Part shown: one piece after another, positions 27,470 to 35,779 of the stretch | Position numbering within the stretch: position 1 is the stretch's first letter | How the letters are laid out: each line of letters starts with the position of its first letter | NCBI RefSeq assembly: GCF_001457475.1 | Contig: NZ_LN831029.1 | Span: forward strand, 5,580,001 to 5,644,000 | From: Achromobacter xylosoxidans | GTDB taxonomy: Bacteria > Pseudomonadota > Gammaproteobacteria > Burkholderiales > Burkholderiaceae_B | Length of the DNA: 64,000 bases | Reading direction: 5' to 3' | Made by a program: the position numbers and the translations under genes | Notes under the pieces: model-generated | Told to the model about the DNA's origin: nothing | Database searches by the model: none | What the model saw: only the letters and a program-made list of their open reading frames with translations

Positions 27470-28357
27470 TCAGCCTGCGAAGCGGCGCCGCTGGCCGGTC
27501 TGCCGCACCGCCGCCACCAGCGCCCGCGCCACCGGCTCGGCCGAACGCGCGAAGGCATAGAAACGCGCATTCGGCAGCGCCGGCATGCCTTCTTCGCGCG
27601 ACAGCGCCCGCAGCCCGGGCCGCAGCTGGCTGCGCGCCACCGGGGCCACCGCGAAACCGGCCTGCGCGGCCGCCAGGCAACCGGCCATGCTGCCGCTTTC
27701 GAATGCCGGCGACCACGCCCGCCGCGCCTTGCCCAGCGCCGCGATCGCGGCTTCGCGGTAGACGCAGGGTTCGGGGAACACCGCCAGCGGCACGCGTTCG
27801 CCGGGCAGCCAGGCCTTGTCTTCGCCCCAGGCCCACACCAGTTCCTCTTCCCACAGCAGTTCGCCCTCGTCGCGCACGCGCGAGCACTGCTTGCCGAAGA
27901 CCACGTCGAGCTTGCCGCGCGCCTGCTGGCGCAGCAGATCCGCCGTCACGCCCACCTTCAGCTCGATGGACGCCCCCGGATGCGCGCGATGGAATGCCTG
28001 CAATACCTCGGCGAGCCAGGCGCCGGCGAAGTCTTCCGAGGAACCGATGCGCAAGCGGCCCTTCAGGCCCGCGCCGCTCAGCCGGGCGCGGGCCTCGCGC
28101 TCGAGCTCGACGATGTTGCGCGCGTAGGCGTACAGCGTTTCACCGGCGGCGGTCAGTTCGAAACTGCGCGTGGTGCGTGCCAGCAGGACGGCCCCGGCGG
28201 CCGATTCAAGGCGCTTGATGTGGCCGCTGACCGCCGATGGCGTCAGCGCCAGCGCGTCCGCCGCCAGCGCGAAACCGCCGTGGTCCACGACCTCGAGAAA
28301 GGTGCGCAGCAGTGTCAGGTCCAGCACGGCGCCGGGGGAAGTCGGGAGGGTGTCCAT
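27470..28357 (-). CDS. LysR family transcriptional regulator
   Basis: This 295-residue regulator has an N-terminal HTH (LTLLRTFLEVVDHGGFALAA, TPSAVSGHIKRLE, LLARTTRSFELTAAG) and an effector domain with GRLRIGSSEDFAG. It is divergent from the alpha/beta hydrolase gene (107 bases), its probable target. The gap holds TTTGATAATAAAC and ATTATTCACTAATCATGATTA, described as AT-rich promoter-like sequence at 28380-28420. Confidence 0.88.
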   Translation of the reverse strand: MDTLPTSPGAVLDLTLLRTFLEVVDHGGFALAADALALTPSAVSGHIKRLESAAGAVLLARTTRSFELTAAGETLYAYARNIVELEREARARLSGAGLKGRLRIGSSEDFAGAWLAEVLQAFHRAHPGASIELKVGVTADLLRQQARGKLDVVFGKQCSRVRDEGELLWEEELVWAWGEDKAWLPGERVPLAVFPEPCVYREAAIAALGKARRAWSPAFESGSMAGCLAAAQAGFAVAPVARSQLRPGLRALSREEGMPALPNARFYAFARSAEPVARALVAAVRQTGQRRRFAG

Positions 28358-28464
28358 GGGGCGGAATCAGTACACGATTCTTTGATAATAAACCCGGATT
28401 ATTCACTAATCATGATTACCCGTGCCGCTATCGTGGAACTCCCGACATCCCCGGACACGGCGCC

Positions 28465-29367
28465 ATGCCCTCTTACTCCACGATCCATACCCCCCTGCTC
28501 GAAATCGCCTATCTCGAGTGGAATCCCGCCGGCCGCCGCAGCGCGGTGCTGCTGCACGGTTGGCCCGACAGCCCGGCCGGCTGGGGCCCGGTGGCGCAAC
28601 GCCTGGCCGCCGAAGGCTACCGGGTGCTGTGCCCGGCGCTGCGCGGGTTCGGCCCGACCCGCTTCCTGGACCCGGCCACGCCGCGCAGCGGCGAACTGGC
28701 GGCGCTGGGCCGCGACCTGCTGGACTTCATCGCCGCCCTGGGGTTGGAGCAACCGCTGTTGGTGGGTCACGACTGGGGCGCGCGTGCCGCCGCCAACGCC
28801 TGCGGCCTGGACGCGGGCGTCGCCGCGCGGCTGGTGCTGCTGTCGGTTGGCTACGGCACCAACGATCCCGCGCAGGCCCTGCCGCTGCCCCAGGCGCGCA
28901 GCTACTGGTACCACTGGTTCATGGCCACCCCGCGCGGCGCCGCCGCCGTGCGCGACGACGCGCGCGGCTTCACCCGCTACCTGTGGGACACCTGGTCGCC
29001 GCCTGGCTGGTACACCGAGCAGGAATTCGCCGAGGCCGCGCAGGCGTTCGACAACCCCGACTGGGCGGCGGTGGTGTTGCACTCCTATCGCCACCGCTGG
29101 GGCCTGGAAGCCGGCGACCCAGCCTATGCGCAGGATGGCGCGCGGCTCACGCCGGCGCCGCGGCTGGCCGTGCCGACCCTGGTGCTGCATGGCGGCGCCG
29201 ACACCTGCAACCAACCCGCCACGTCCGAAGGCAAGGCGCATTACTTCAGCGGCCGCTACGAACGCCGGGTGCTCGATGGCGTGGGGCATTTCCCGCAGCG
29301 CGAGGCGCCGCAGGCGGTGGCCGCCGCCATCCTGAACTTCGTCGCCGCGCCGGCGGCGCCAGGCTGA
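28465..29367 (+). CDS. Alpha/beta hydrolase, epoxide hydrolase-like
   Basis: This 300-residue hydrolase has the oxyanion motif HGWPD (31-35) and a nucleophile elbow GHDWG with Asp103. An Asp nucleophile is typical of epoxide hydrolases and haloalkane dehalogenases. A cap domain (about 130-215) has Tyr/Trp-rich segments (SYWYHWFM, YLWDTWSPPGWYT), and the terminal His is in GVGHFPQREAP. The divergent LysR gene is probably its regulator. ATG 28465 starts MPSYSTIHTP; an earlier in-frame ATG extends into the LysR promoter. The substrate is unknown. Confidence 0.85.
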   Translation: MPSYSTIHTPLLEIAYLEWNPAGRRSAVLLHGWPDSPAGWGPVAQRLAAEGYRVLCPALRGFGPTRFLDPATPRSGELAALGRDLLDFIAALGLEQPLLVGHDWGARAAANACGLDAGVAARLVLLSVGYGTNDPAQALPLPQARSYWYHWFMATPRGAAAVRDDARGFTRYLWDTWSPPGWYTEQEFAEAAQAFDNPDWAAVVLHSYRHRWGLEAGDPAYAQDGARLTPAPRLAVPTLVLHGGADTCNQPATSEGKAHYFSGRYERRVLDGVGHFPQREAPQAVAAAILNFVAAPAAPG

Positions 29368-29396
29368 CGCGGCGAGCCGGCGCCGCGCAGGAAAAC

Positions 29397-29426
29397 GGGG
29401 AATGGCGGATAATCCGCCTATTTCCC
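29397..29426. promoter_or_regulatory. Long inverted repeat before the 110-residue gene
   Basis: GGCGGAT-A-ATCCGCC (29404-29418) is a perfect 7-bp inverted repeat flanked by GGGGAA on one side and TTTCCC on the other, giving a hairpin of about 12 bp. No T run follows, so an operator or RNA structure is likelier than a terminator. Confidence 0.45.
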
Positions 29427-29483
29427 GCCCACGGGCGGCGGTTTCCTGCCGGCGCCCGCGCCTGGCAGCATTCGGAGTCAGCT

Positions 29484-29816
29484 ATGTATCGCGGCATTGA
29501 AGCGATCGAACAATTCATGATGTCCATCGGACTGACCTGGCAGCCCGGCCGCACCGAGAGCGCCGAACTGCGCGCCAGCTACCGCATCGGCAACACCCGG
29601 CCGCTGGGCATCGATCGCACGCTGGTGGAATTCCACTGCGATGCCAAGCGCCCCAAGGTCTGGGTGCCGGAATTCTCGCGCACCAGCTTCCACCAGTGGT
29701 TCGAAGTGCCGTTCCAGGAGTTCGAATTCACGCCGGGCGGCTCGATGCTGAAGATCAAGGCCGCCGCGCGCGGCAATGCCCCGCCCTACAGCGTGGGACT
29801 GAAGCCGCTCGCCTGA
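29484..29816 (+). CDS. Conserved hypothetical protein, 110 residues
   Basis: I do not recognise this family. The protein begins MYRGIEAIEQFMMSIGL, has an acidic/aromatic centre (DRTLVEFHCDAKRPKVWVP, FHQWFEVPFQEFEF) and no signal peptide or membrane helix. It looks cytosolic and globular. It stands alone with its own hairpin-bearing upstream region, between a hydrolase and a GNAT gene on the other strand. GGAGTCAGCT gives its ribosome site. Confidence 0.6.
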   Translation: MYRGIEAIEQFMMSIGLTWQPGRTESAELRASYRIGNTRPLGIDRTLVEFHCDAKRPKVWVPEFSRTSFHQWFEVPFQEFEFTPGGSMLKIKAAARGNAPPYSVGLKPLA

Positions 29817-29850
29817 ACGGCCTTGCCCGCCCGGCCGTCTCCGGGCCCTC

Positions 29851-30387
29851 CTAGAGCGCCTTGTACATGATGGTCGTGCCGTCCAGCCTGGACGGATCGC
29901 GCGCGTCGCGGGCGAATCCCGGAATCACCCCCACGGTGTGATAACCCAGCGAGGCGTAGAGCGGCTCGGCATTGTCGCCGGTCCGCGTATCCAGCGTGAT
30001 CAGGCTGCGCCCGGCCGCCACGGCCGCGGCTTCCGCCGCCCGCATCAGCGCCCGCGCAATGCCCTGGCGCCGGAAATCGGGATGCACCATCAGCTTGCGG
30101 ATCTCGGCGCGATGCGGCTGGTTCGGCGGCGTGTCGCAATCGAGCTGCACCGAACCGGCGATACGGCCGTCCTGCCACGCCACCAGCAAGGCCAGGCGGC
30201 CGGCCGCCAGCGGCGGCAGCACCTTGTCGCGCCAGAAGGCCTGCGCCTCGTCGATCGAATACGGCAGCACGAAACTGATGCTGGCGCCGTCCTGCACACA
30301 GGCATGCAAGAGCGCGCCCAGCTCGGGCAAGCGATCGCGCGCCTGGTCGGCGGACAGGGAGGTCAAGGCAGGCAGGCAGGGAGACAT
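29851..30387 (-). CDS. GNAT family N-acetyltransferase
   Basis: This 178-residue GNAT has the acetyl-CoA site VHPDFRRQGIARALM (motif A, the R/Q-x-x-G-x-G/A pattern) and LDTRTGDNAEPLYASLGY, which is the acceptor-side strand and helix of the family. It would acetylate a small amine or a protein. Its start lies 7 bases after the XRE-cupin stop, so both form an operon. The pairing of an XRE-cupin regulator with a GNAT gene is a frequent arrangement. Confidence 0.85.
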   Translation of the reverse strand: MSPCLPALTSLSADQARDRLPELGALLHACVQDGASISFVLPYSIDEAQAFWRDKVLPPLAAGRLALLVAWQDGRIAGSVQLDCDTPPNQPHRAEIRKLMVHPDFRRQGIARALMRAAEAAAVAAGRSLITLDTRTGDNAEPLYASLGYHTVGVIPGFARDARDPSRLDGTTIMYKAL

Positions 30388-30394
30388 GGCGGAC

Positions 30395-30967
30395 TCAGAT
30401 GATGAACAGCAGGTAGCGGGCGCCGCTGTGCGGCGGGGTATCGAAGGCGCTGGCGCCGTAAAGCTGGTATCGCAGGCAATCGCCGCGCGCCAGAGTATGG
30501 GACTGGCCGTCGACGCGGACCGACAGTTCGCCTTCCAGCATGACCAGGTGATGTTCAAGTCCGGCGCGCGGCGAATGCTCGTAGGCAATGTGGGTGGCCG
30601 CGGGGAGTTCGCAGGCCAGCACTTCGCCGGCCAGCTTCTGCGAGGGCGGCGAGACCGAGCGGCGCCGGAAGCCCGTGCCGCCATCGACCCACAGCGCCTG
30701 CGCCGCGCTCGGCACGAGCGGGGTGAAGTCGTCTTCGACCATGCGCATCAGGCGCGACATCGTCATGCCGTAGGCCCCGCACAGCTTGCCCAGCACGCTG
30801 GCGGTGGGACTGACCTCGGCATTTTCCAGGCGCGACAGCGTGGCGCGGCTGACGCCGGCGCGCCCGGCCAGTTCGTCCAGCGACCAGCCGCGTTCGACAC
30901 GCAGCGTTTTCAGGCGATCGGCCAGGCGTTGGTCCAGGTCGGCTTCGGGAGCGAATGAATTTTCCAT
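30395..30967 (-). CDS. XRE-cupin transcriptional regulator
   Basis: This 190-residue regulator has an N-terminal XRE helix-turn-helix (LKTLRVERGWSLDELAGRAG, SRATLSRLENAEVSPT) and a C-terminal cupin sensor (GLEHHLVMLEGELSVRVDG, LARGDCLRYQLYG). Such proteins sense small ligands and often autoregulate. ATG 30967 lies inside a nested inverted repeat (30961-30995), which fits binding over its own start. The GNAT gene is co-transcribed downstream. Confidence 0.88.
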   Translation of the reverse strand: MENSFAPEADLDQRLADRLKTLRVERGWSLDELAGRAGVSRATLSRLENAEVSPTASVLGKLCGAYGMTMSRLMRMVEDDFTPLVPSAAQALWVDGGTGFRRRSVSPPSQKLAGEVLACELPAATHIAYEHSPRAGLEHHLVMLEGELSVRVDGQSHTLARGDCLRYQLYGASAFDTPPHSGARYLLFII

Positions 30968-30995
30968 ATTCGGGAATTTATCCCATATATGGAAA
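30961..30995. promoter_or_regulatory. Nested inverted repeat at the XRE start
   Basis: TTTCCATAT (30961-30969) pairs with ATATGGAAA (30987-30995). Inside lies GGGA-ATTTA-TCCC (30972-30984). The left arm covers the XRE start codon. This is a likely autoregulatory operator. Confidence 0.6.
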
Positions 30996-31097
30996 TACAT
31001 CAACGGTGCCCGCTGGCGGGCCACGCGAATGCGTTCCTGCCTGCGACGCAGCCGAGCCCTTCGACGGCCATGGCGACAATTCGGCACAATACGGCCC

Positions 31098-32642
31098 ATG
31101 CCTACCCTCCGTTTCCTGTCCATGACCGCTCTGTGCCTTGGCATTCTCACCGGCTGCGGGCTGCCGCCCCGGGCGACGACCAACCCGACCCAGGCGCTGG
31201 CGCCGGACGTGGCGCGCGACACGCCGCTGGGCCGGGCCATTACGCCGCTGGCGGCCGAACACCCCGGCAAGTCCGGCATCCACGCGCTGGCCGACGCCCA
31301 CGACGCGTTCGCCGCGCGCATGATGCTGGCGCGCACCGCGCAACGCAGCCTGGATGTGCAGTACTACATCTGGCACGACGACATGACCGGCACCATGCTG
31401 ATGGAAGCCCTGCACGCGGCGGCCGACCGCGGCGTGCGGGTGCGCCTGCTGCTGGACGACAACGGCACCTCCGGACTGGACACGGTGCTGGCGGCCATGG
31501 ACGCGCACCCGAACATCGAGGTGCGGCTGTACAACCCCTTCGCGGTACGCTGGCCCAAGGCCATCGGTTACCTGACCGACTTCCGCCGCCTGAACCGGCG
31601 CATGCACAACAAGTCCTTCACCGCCGACAACCAGGCCACCATCGTCGGCGGCCGCAACATCGGCGACGAGTATTTCGGCGCGGCCGAAGGCGTGCTGTTC
31701 TCCGACCTGGACGTGCTGGCCGTGGGGCCCGTGGTGCAGGACGTCTCAAGCGACTTCGACCGCTATTGGGCCAGCCAGTCGGCCTATCCCGTGGTCGGCC
31801 TGCTCAAGCCCGCCGGCCCTGACCAGCTCGCTGCGCTGGCCCGGCGGGCGGCCGCCGTCGAGCAGTCGCCCGCGGCGGCGGCCTACGCCGAAGCCATGCG
31901 CCAGCTGCCCTTCATCCAGCAGCTGTTGCGCGGCGAGCTGGCCCTGGAATGGGCCCCGACCCGCATGGTGAGCGACGATCCGCGCAAGACCCTCGGCACC
32001 GCGCCGGCCGACGCCATGCTGTCGCACCAGTTGCACGACATCATCGGCACGCCCGCCACCGACGTGGAATTGGTATCGCCCTACTTCGTGCCCACCGCCA
32101 GCGGCACCGCCGCCTTCGCGGCGATGGCGCGGCGCGGGGTCAAGGTGCGGGTCCTGACCAACGCGCTGGAGGCCACCGACGTGGCGGTGGTGCATTCCGG
32201 CTACGCCACGCGCCGCCGCGAGCTGCTGGCGGCCGGGGTCGAGCTGTTCGAGATGAAGCGGCAGGCGGGCGAGATCGGGCGCAACAAGAGCCTGGGACCG
32301 TTCGGCAGCTCCGGTTCCAGCCTGCACGCCAAGACCTTCGCGGTGGACGGGCGCGGCGTGTTCGTCGGGTCGTTCAATTTCGATCCGCGCTCGGCCCGCC
32401 TGAACACCGAACTGGGCTTCGTCATCGACAGCCCGACCTTGGCGCGGCACATCGCCACGGCCTTCGACCAGGACATCCCGCGCAATGCCTATCGTGTCCG
32501 CCTGGACGACCAGGACCGGCTCTACTGGCTGGAGCAGCGCGAAGGCCGCACGATCCGGCACGACACCGAGCCCGGCACCACCGCCTGGCAGCGGTTCTCG
32601 GTCTGGTTCGTGTCGCTGCTGCCGATCGAGTCGCTGCTGTAG
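31098..32642 (+). CDS. Phospholipase D family lipoprotein
   Basis: This 514-residue protein has a lipobox GILTGC (Cys about 17), so it should be anchored in the envelope. Two HKD motifs are intact: MHNKSFTADN and LHAKTFAVDG, each H-x-K-x4-D, followed by GGRNIGDEYF and GSFNFDPRS. This is the cardiolipin synthase/phospholipase D superfamily, in the YmdC/ClsC-like branch. It could remodel phospholipids in the periplasm. ATG 31098 places the signal peptide; longer frames upstream overlap the XRE operator. Confidence 0.88.
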   Translation: MPTLRFLSMTALCLGILTGCGLPPRATTNPTQALAPDVARDTPLGRAITPLAAEHPGKSGIHALADAHDAFAARMMLARTAQRSLDVQYYIWHDDMTGTMLMEALHAAADRGVRVRLLLDDNGTSGLDTVLAAMDAHPNIEVRLYNPFAVRWPKAIGYLTDFRRLNRRMHNKSFTADNQATIVGGRNIGDEYFGAAEGVLFSDLDVLAVGPVVQDVSSDFDRYWASQSAYPVVGLLKPAGPDQLAALARRAAAVEQSPAAAAYAEAMRQLPFIQQLLRGELALEWAPTRMVSDDPRKTLGTAPADAMLSHQLHDIIGTPATDVELVSPYFVPTASGTAAFAAMARRGVKVRVLTNALEATDVAVVHSGYATRRRELLAAGVELFEMKRQAGEIGRNKSLGPFGSSGSSLHAKTFAVDGRGVFVGSFNFDPRSARLNTELGFVIDSPTLARHIATAFDQDIPRNAYRVRLDDQDRLYWLEQREGRTIRHDTEPGTTAWQRFSVWFVSLLPIESLL

Positions 32643-32783
32643 TCCGGCCGCAAGCAGCCGTCCAAGCCAACACGCAGGTTGCCGGACAGGCCACGACGCG
32701 GGCGGCGGAGCAAATTACGGAGTTCACGCCGGCCGCGCCGGCGGTAGACTGGATATCCGCCGACTTCCCGCCCCGCTTCTCCC

Positions 32784-33479
32784 ATGAGCAAGCTCGACAC
32801 CCTGGACTGGACCCGCATCGCCGCCGACCTGGACGCGCGCGGCCACGCCGTGGTCGCCGGCCTGCTCACGCCCGCGCAATGCCAGGCGCTGGCGGCCGGC
32901 TACGACGACGAGCACCGCTACCGCAGCCGCATCGTCATGAGCCGCCACGGTTTCGGCCGCGGCGAGTACAAGTACTTCGCCTATCCCTTGCCGCGCCTGC
33001 TGCACAACTTGCGCACCGCGCTGTATCCGCGGCTGGCGCCGATCGCCAACCGCTGGAACCGGCAGATGGGCATCGCGGTGCAATATCCGGCCGAGCATGC
33101 CGCCTTCCTGGCGCGTTGCCACCAGGCGGGCCAGCGCCGGCCCACGCCGCTGATTCTTCGGTACGGAGCCGGCGACTACAACTGCCTGCACCAGGACCTG
33201 TATGGCGAACATGTGTTCCCCTTGCAGGTCGCGGTGCTGCTGTCGCGGCCGGACGAAGACTTCACCGGCGGCGAATTCGTCATGACCGAAACCGACAGCG
33301 CCGGCCAACGCGCCGAGGTATTGCCGCTGCGCCAGGGCGATGCGCTGGTGTTCACCGTCAACCAGCGACCGGTGGCCGGCTCGCGCGGCTGGCGCCGCGT
33401 GGCCATGCGCCACGGCGTCAGCGCCTTGCGCGGCGGCCGGCGCCACACGCTCGGCGTGATCTTCCACGACGCGACCTGA
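32784..33479 (+). CDS. 2OG-Fe(II) oxygenase, alkylation-repair associated
   Basis: This 231-residue protein has the double-stranded beta-helix iron site: His136-x-Asp138 in LHQDLYG, distal His210 in MRHGVS, and an Arg near 220 in RGGRRHTLG for 2-oxoglutarate. The strand DFTGGEFVMTE (159-169) is a strong family mark. It resembles the COG3826-type oxygenases often found next to ada or alkB. alkB starts 1 base after the stop, so the two are co-transcribed. A paralogue sits beside alkA at 41490-42140. A role in alkylation damage is inference from this context. Confidence 0.82.
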   Translation: MSKLDTLDWTRIAADLDARGHAVVAGLLTPAQCQALAAGYDDEHRYRSRIVMSRHGFGRGEYKYFAYPLPRLLHNLRTALYPRLAPIANRWNRQMGIAVQYPAEHAAFLARCHQAGQRRPTPLILRYGAGDYNCLHQDLYGEHVFPLQVAVLLSRPDEDFTGGEFVMTETDSAGQRAEVLPLRQGDALVFTVNQRPVAGSRGWRRVAMRHGVSALRGGRRHTLGVIFHDAT

Positions 33480-33480
33480 C

Positions 33481-34140
33481 ATGGGAACCAGCCTGAACCT
33501 GTTTGACGACGAAGAGATCGCGCAGACCGGCCTCGAGCGCATCGGCGCGCAGTCGATGGTGCTGCGCGGCTACGCGCTGCCGGCGGCGCAGGCGCTGCTG
33601 GCCGGCGTCGACACGGTGCGCCGCCAGGCGCCCTTTCGCCACATGGTCACCCCCGGCGGCCTGCCCATGTCGGTGGCGCTGACCAACTGCGGCCGCCATG
33701 GCTGGACCAGCGACGAACACGGTTACCGCTATACGCGCGAGGATCCGTTGTCGGGATTGCCCTGGCCCGCCATGCCCGAGGCCTTCGACACGCTGGCGCG
33801 CGCGGCCGCGCTGGCGGCGGGCTTTCCCGGCTTCGCGCCGGACGCCTGCCTGGTCAATCGCTATCAGCCGGGATCGCGGCTGTCGCTGCACCAGGACAAG
33901 GACGAGCGCGACTACGGCGCCCCCATCGTCTCGGTGTCGCTCGGCATGCCGGCGGTGTTCCTGTTCGGCGGCCACGCGCGCGGCGATCGCGCCGTGCACG
34001 TGCCGCTGTTCCATGGCGACGTGGTGGTGTGGGGCGGCGTCGACCGGCTGCGCTATCACGGCGTGCTGCCGCTCAAGGACCGCCCCCATCCCACGCTGGG
34101 CAGCGTGCGGATCAACTTCACCATTCGCCAGGCCGGCTGA
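33481..34140 (+). CDS. alkB: Alkylated DNA repair dioxygenase AlkB
   Basis: This 219-residue 2OG-Fe(II) dioxygenase oxidatively removes methyl groups from 1-methyladenine and 3-methylcytosine. Family marks are SVALTNCGRHGWTSD (nucleotide-lid region), LVNRYQPGSRLSLHQDKDE (iron ligands H-x-D), FLFGG and HGDVVVWGG. RYHGVLPLKD gives the distal His, and the ending RINFTIRQ gives Arg residues for 2-oxoglutarate. Length matches Escherichia coli AlkB (216). It follows the oxygenase by one base. No ada gene is visible here. Confidence 0.95.
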   Translation: MGTSLNLFDDEEIAQTGLERIGAQSMVLRGYALPAAQALLAGVDTVRRQAPFRHMVTPGGLPMSVALTNCGRHGWTSDEHGYRYTREDPLSGLPWPAMPEAFDTLARAAALAAGFPGFAPDACLVNRYQPGSRLSLHQDKDERDYGAPIVSVSLGMPAVFLFGGHARGDRAVHVPLFHGDVVVWGGVDRLRYHGVLPLKDRPHPTLGSVRINFTIRQAG

Positions 34141-34151
34141 AGCGGCCCGCC

Positions 34152-34694
34152 TCAGGCGGCGCGCAGCGCCACCTTGGGAAAATCCACCGGCACGTCGAAG
34201 GCGACGTTGACGTAGTTGGTGAACAGGTTCAGCGCCACGTGCGCCAGCAGTTCCACGATCTCGCCGTCGTCGAAGCCCGCCTGGCGCAAAGCGACGACGT
34301 CGGCATCATTGACCTGGCCGCGGCCGCGCACCAGCTTGAGCGCGAACGCCAGCGCCGCCGCGGTGCGCGGATCGTCGGCCTGTCCGGCCTGGGCGGCGGC
34401 CATCTGCTCGGCGCTGGCGCCGGCCTTGCGGCCGAGCGCGGTGTGCGCGGCCAGGCAATATTCGCAGCGGTTGCTGTCGGCCACCGCCACGGCGATCTTC
34501 TCGCCGAGCTGCGGCGACAGCGTGCCGCCGCCGAGCGCGCCGAAGGCGGCCCACATGCTGGCCAGGGCCGCGGGCGAATTGGCCACCGCGCGGAACATAT
34601 TGGGGGTGGCGCCGAACGTCCCGTGGATCTGGCGCAGCAGATCCTGGCTGGCGGCCGGAGCGGTGGCGGTGTCGAGCAGGGGTACACGGGACAT
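34152..34694 (-). CDS. AhpD-like carboxymuconolactone decarboxylase family protein
   Basis: This 180-residue protein has the AhpD-type redox site E-x-x-C-x3-H as CEYCLAAHTALG with the preceding acidic residue, and NSPAALASMWAAFGAL upstream. Members are peroxidase-related (alkylhydroperoxidase core). It is divergent from an AraC gene, with a GTATC-ATTG-GATAC dyad in between, so it is probably the AraC target. Substrate is unknown. Confidence 0.85.
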   Translation of the reverse strand: MSRVPLLDTATAPAASQDLLRQIHGTFGATPNMFRAVANSPAALASMWAAFGALGGGTLSPQLGEKIAVAVADSNRCEYCLAAHTALGRKAGASAEQMAAAQAGQADDPRTAAALAFALKLVRGRGQVNDADVVALRQAGFDDGEIVELLAHVALNLFTNYVNVAFDVPVDFPKVALRAA

Positions 34695-34778
34695 GATGGT
34701 TTCCTTTGAAAGTGGGAGGGCATCGCGGCGCTGACCGGAAGGGTCCTTCGCCTGGCATCCAGTATTCCCGTTGCGGCA

Positions 34779-34792
34779 GTATCATTGGATAC
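34779..34792. promoter_or_regulatory. Inverted repeat between AhpD-like and AraC genes
   Basis: GTATC-ATTG-GATAC is a perfect 5-bp inverted repeat in the 135-base divergent gap. Possible operator for the AraC protein. Confidence 0.4.
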
Positions 34793-34829
34793 TTTACGTC
34801 CATCAAACATACCCATTCGTCCAAGCACC

Positions 34830-35687
34830 ATGCCGCAACCCGTCGATCGCCTGTCCGCCCTCCTGGAACAGTTCCGCGCCCGCGCGCGCCTGTTCCACAG
34901 CGGCCCGATGTGCGGGCTGACCCGCTTCCCGCCCGAGGACGGACGCGGATTCCTGCACGTGCTGCGGCGCGGCCGGATGGAGGTCCGCCATCCGGCGGGT
35001 CAGGACCTGCCGCGCCGCCTGGCGTTGGATGAACCGACCTTGCTGTTCTACCCCCGGCCCGTGCGGCACGACTTCCACAACCCGCCGCGCGACGGCAGCG
35101 ACTTCACCTGCGCCACGCTGGATTTCGATGGCGGCGCGCGCAATCCGCTGGTGCGCGCGCTGCCTCCCCTGATCGCGCTGCCGCTGGCGCGGATCGACGG
35201 GCTGGAACAGTCGCTGGCGTTGCTGTTCGCCGAGACCGAATCGGTGCGTTGCGGCCAGCGCCTGCTGGCCGACAAGCTGTTCGAAGTCGTGCTGATCCAA
35301 CTGTTGCGCTGGCTGGTCGACCACCCCGACGAGGCCGGCATCCAGGCCGGCCTGATGGCGGGCTTGGCCGATCCCCGGCTGGCGCGCGCGCTGGTCGCCA
35401 TGCACCAGGCGCCGGGCGCGTCCTGGACCCTGGCCGCGCTGGCGCAGGAAGCCGGCATGTCGCGCAGCGCCTTCGCCGCCGCGTTCCGCGACGCGGTCGG
35501 CCAACCGCCCGCCGACTACCTGGCGGACTGGCGCCTGGCCCTGGCCCAGGCCCGGCTGCGCCAGGGCCGGCCTGTCAAGGTCATCGCCGCCGAGCTGGGC
35601 TACGCCAACGCCTCGGCGCTGTCGCGCGCCTTCAGCCGCAAGCTCGGCGCATCGCCGCGCGGCTGGCTCGACCAGCCCGCCGGCTAG
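34830..35687 (+). CDS. AraC family transcriptional regulator
   Basis: This 285-residue regulator has an N-terminal cupin sensor of the AraC_binding_2/CmrR type (GFLHVLRRGRMEV, LFYPRPVRHDF) and a C-terminal double HTH (LAALAQEAGMSRSAFAAAF and VIAAELGYANASALSRAF), ending SPRGWLDQPAG. It faces the AhpD-like gene. ATG 34830 is chosen; a TTG 15 codons upstream is possible. Confidence 0.87.
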   Translation: MPQPVDRLSALLEQFRARARLFHSGPMCGLTRFPPEDGRGFLHVLRRGRMEVRHPAGQDLPRRLALDEPTLLFYPRPVRHDFHNPPRDGSDFTCATLDFDGGARNPLVRALPPLIALPLARIDGLEQSLALLFAETESVRCGQRLLADKLFEVVLIQLLRWLVDHPDEAGIQAGLMAGLADPRLARALVAMHQAPGASWTLAALAQEAGMSRSAFAAAFRDAVGQPPADYLADWRLALAQARLRQGRPVKVIAAELGYANASALSRAFSRKLGASPRGWLDQPAG

Positions 35688-35779
35688 CGCCGCCTGGCCC
35701 GCATGCGGGTTCCCCAGAACTGGCGGCCGCCGGCGAGCGGCCCTACTATCGAGCACCCTTTTCGCCCCTTGGGAATCCC

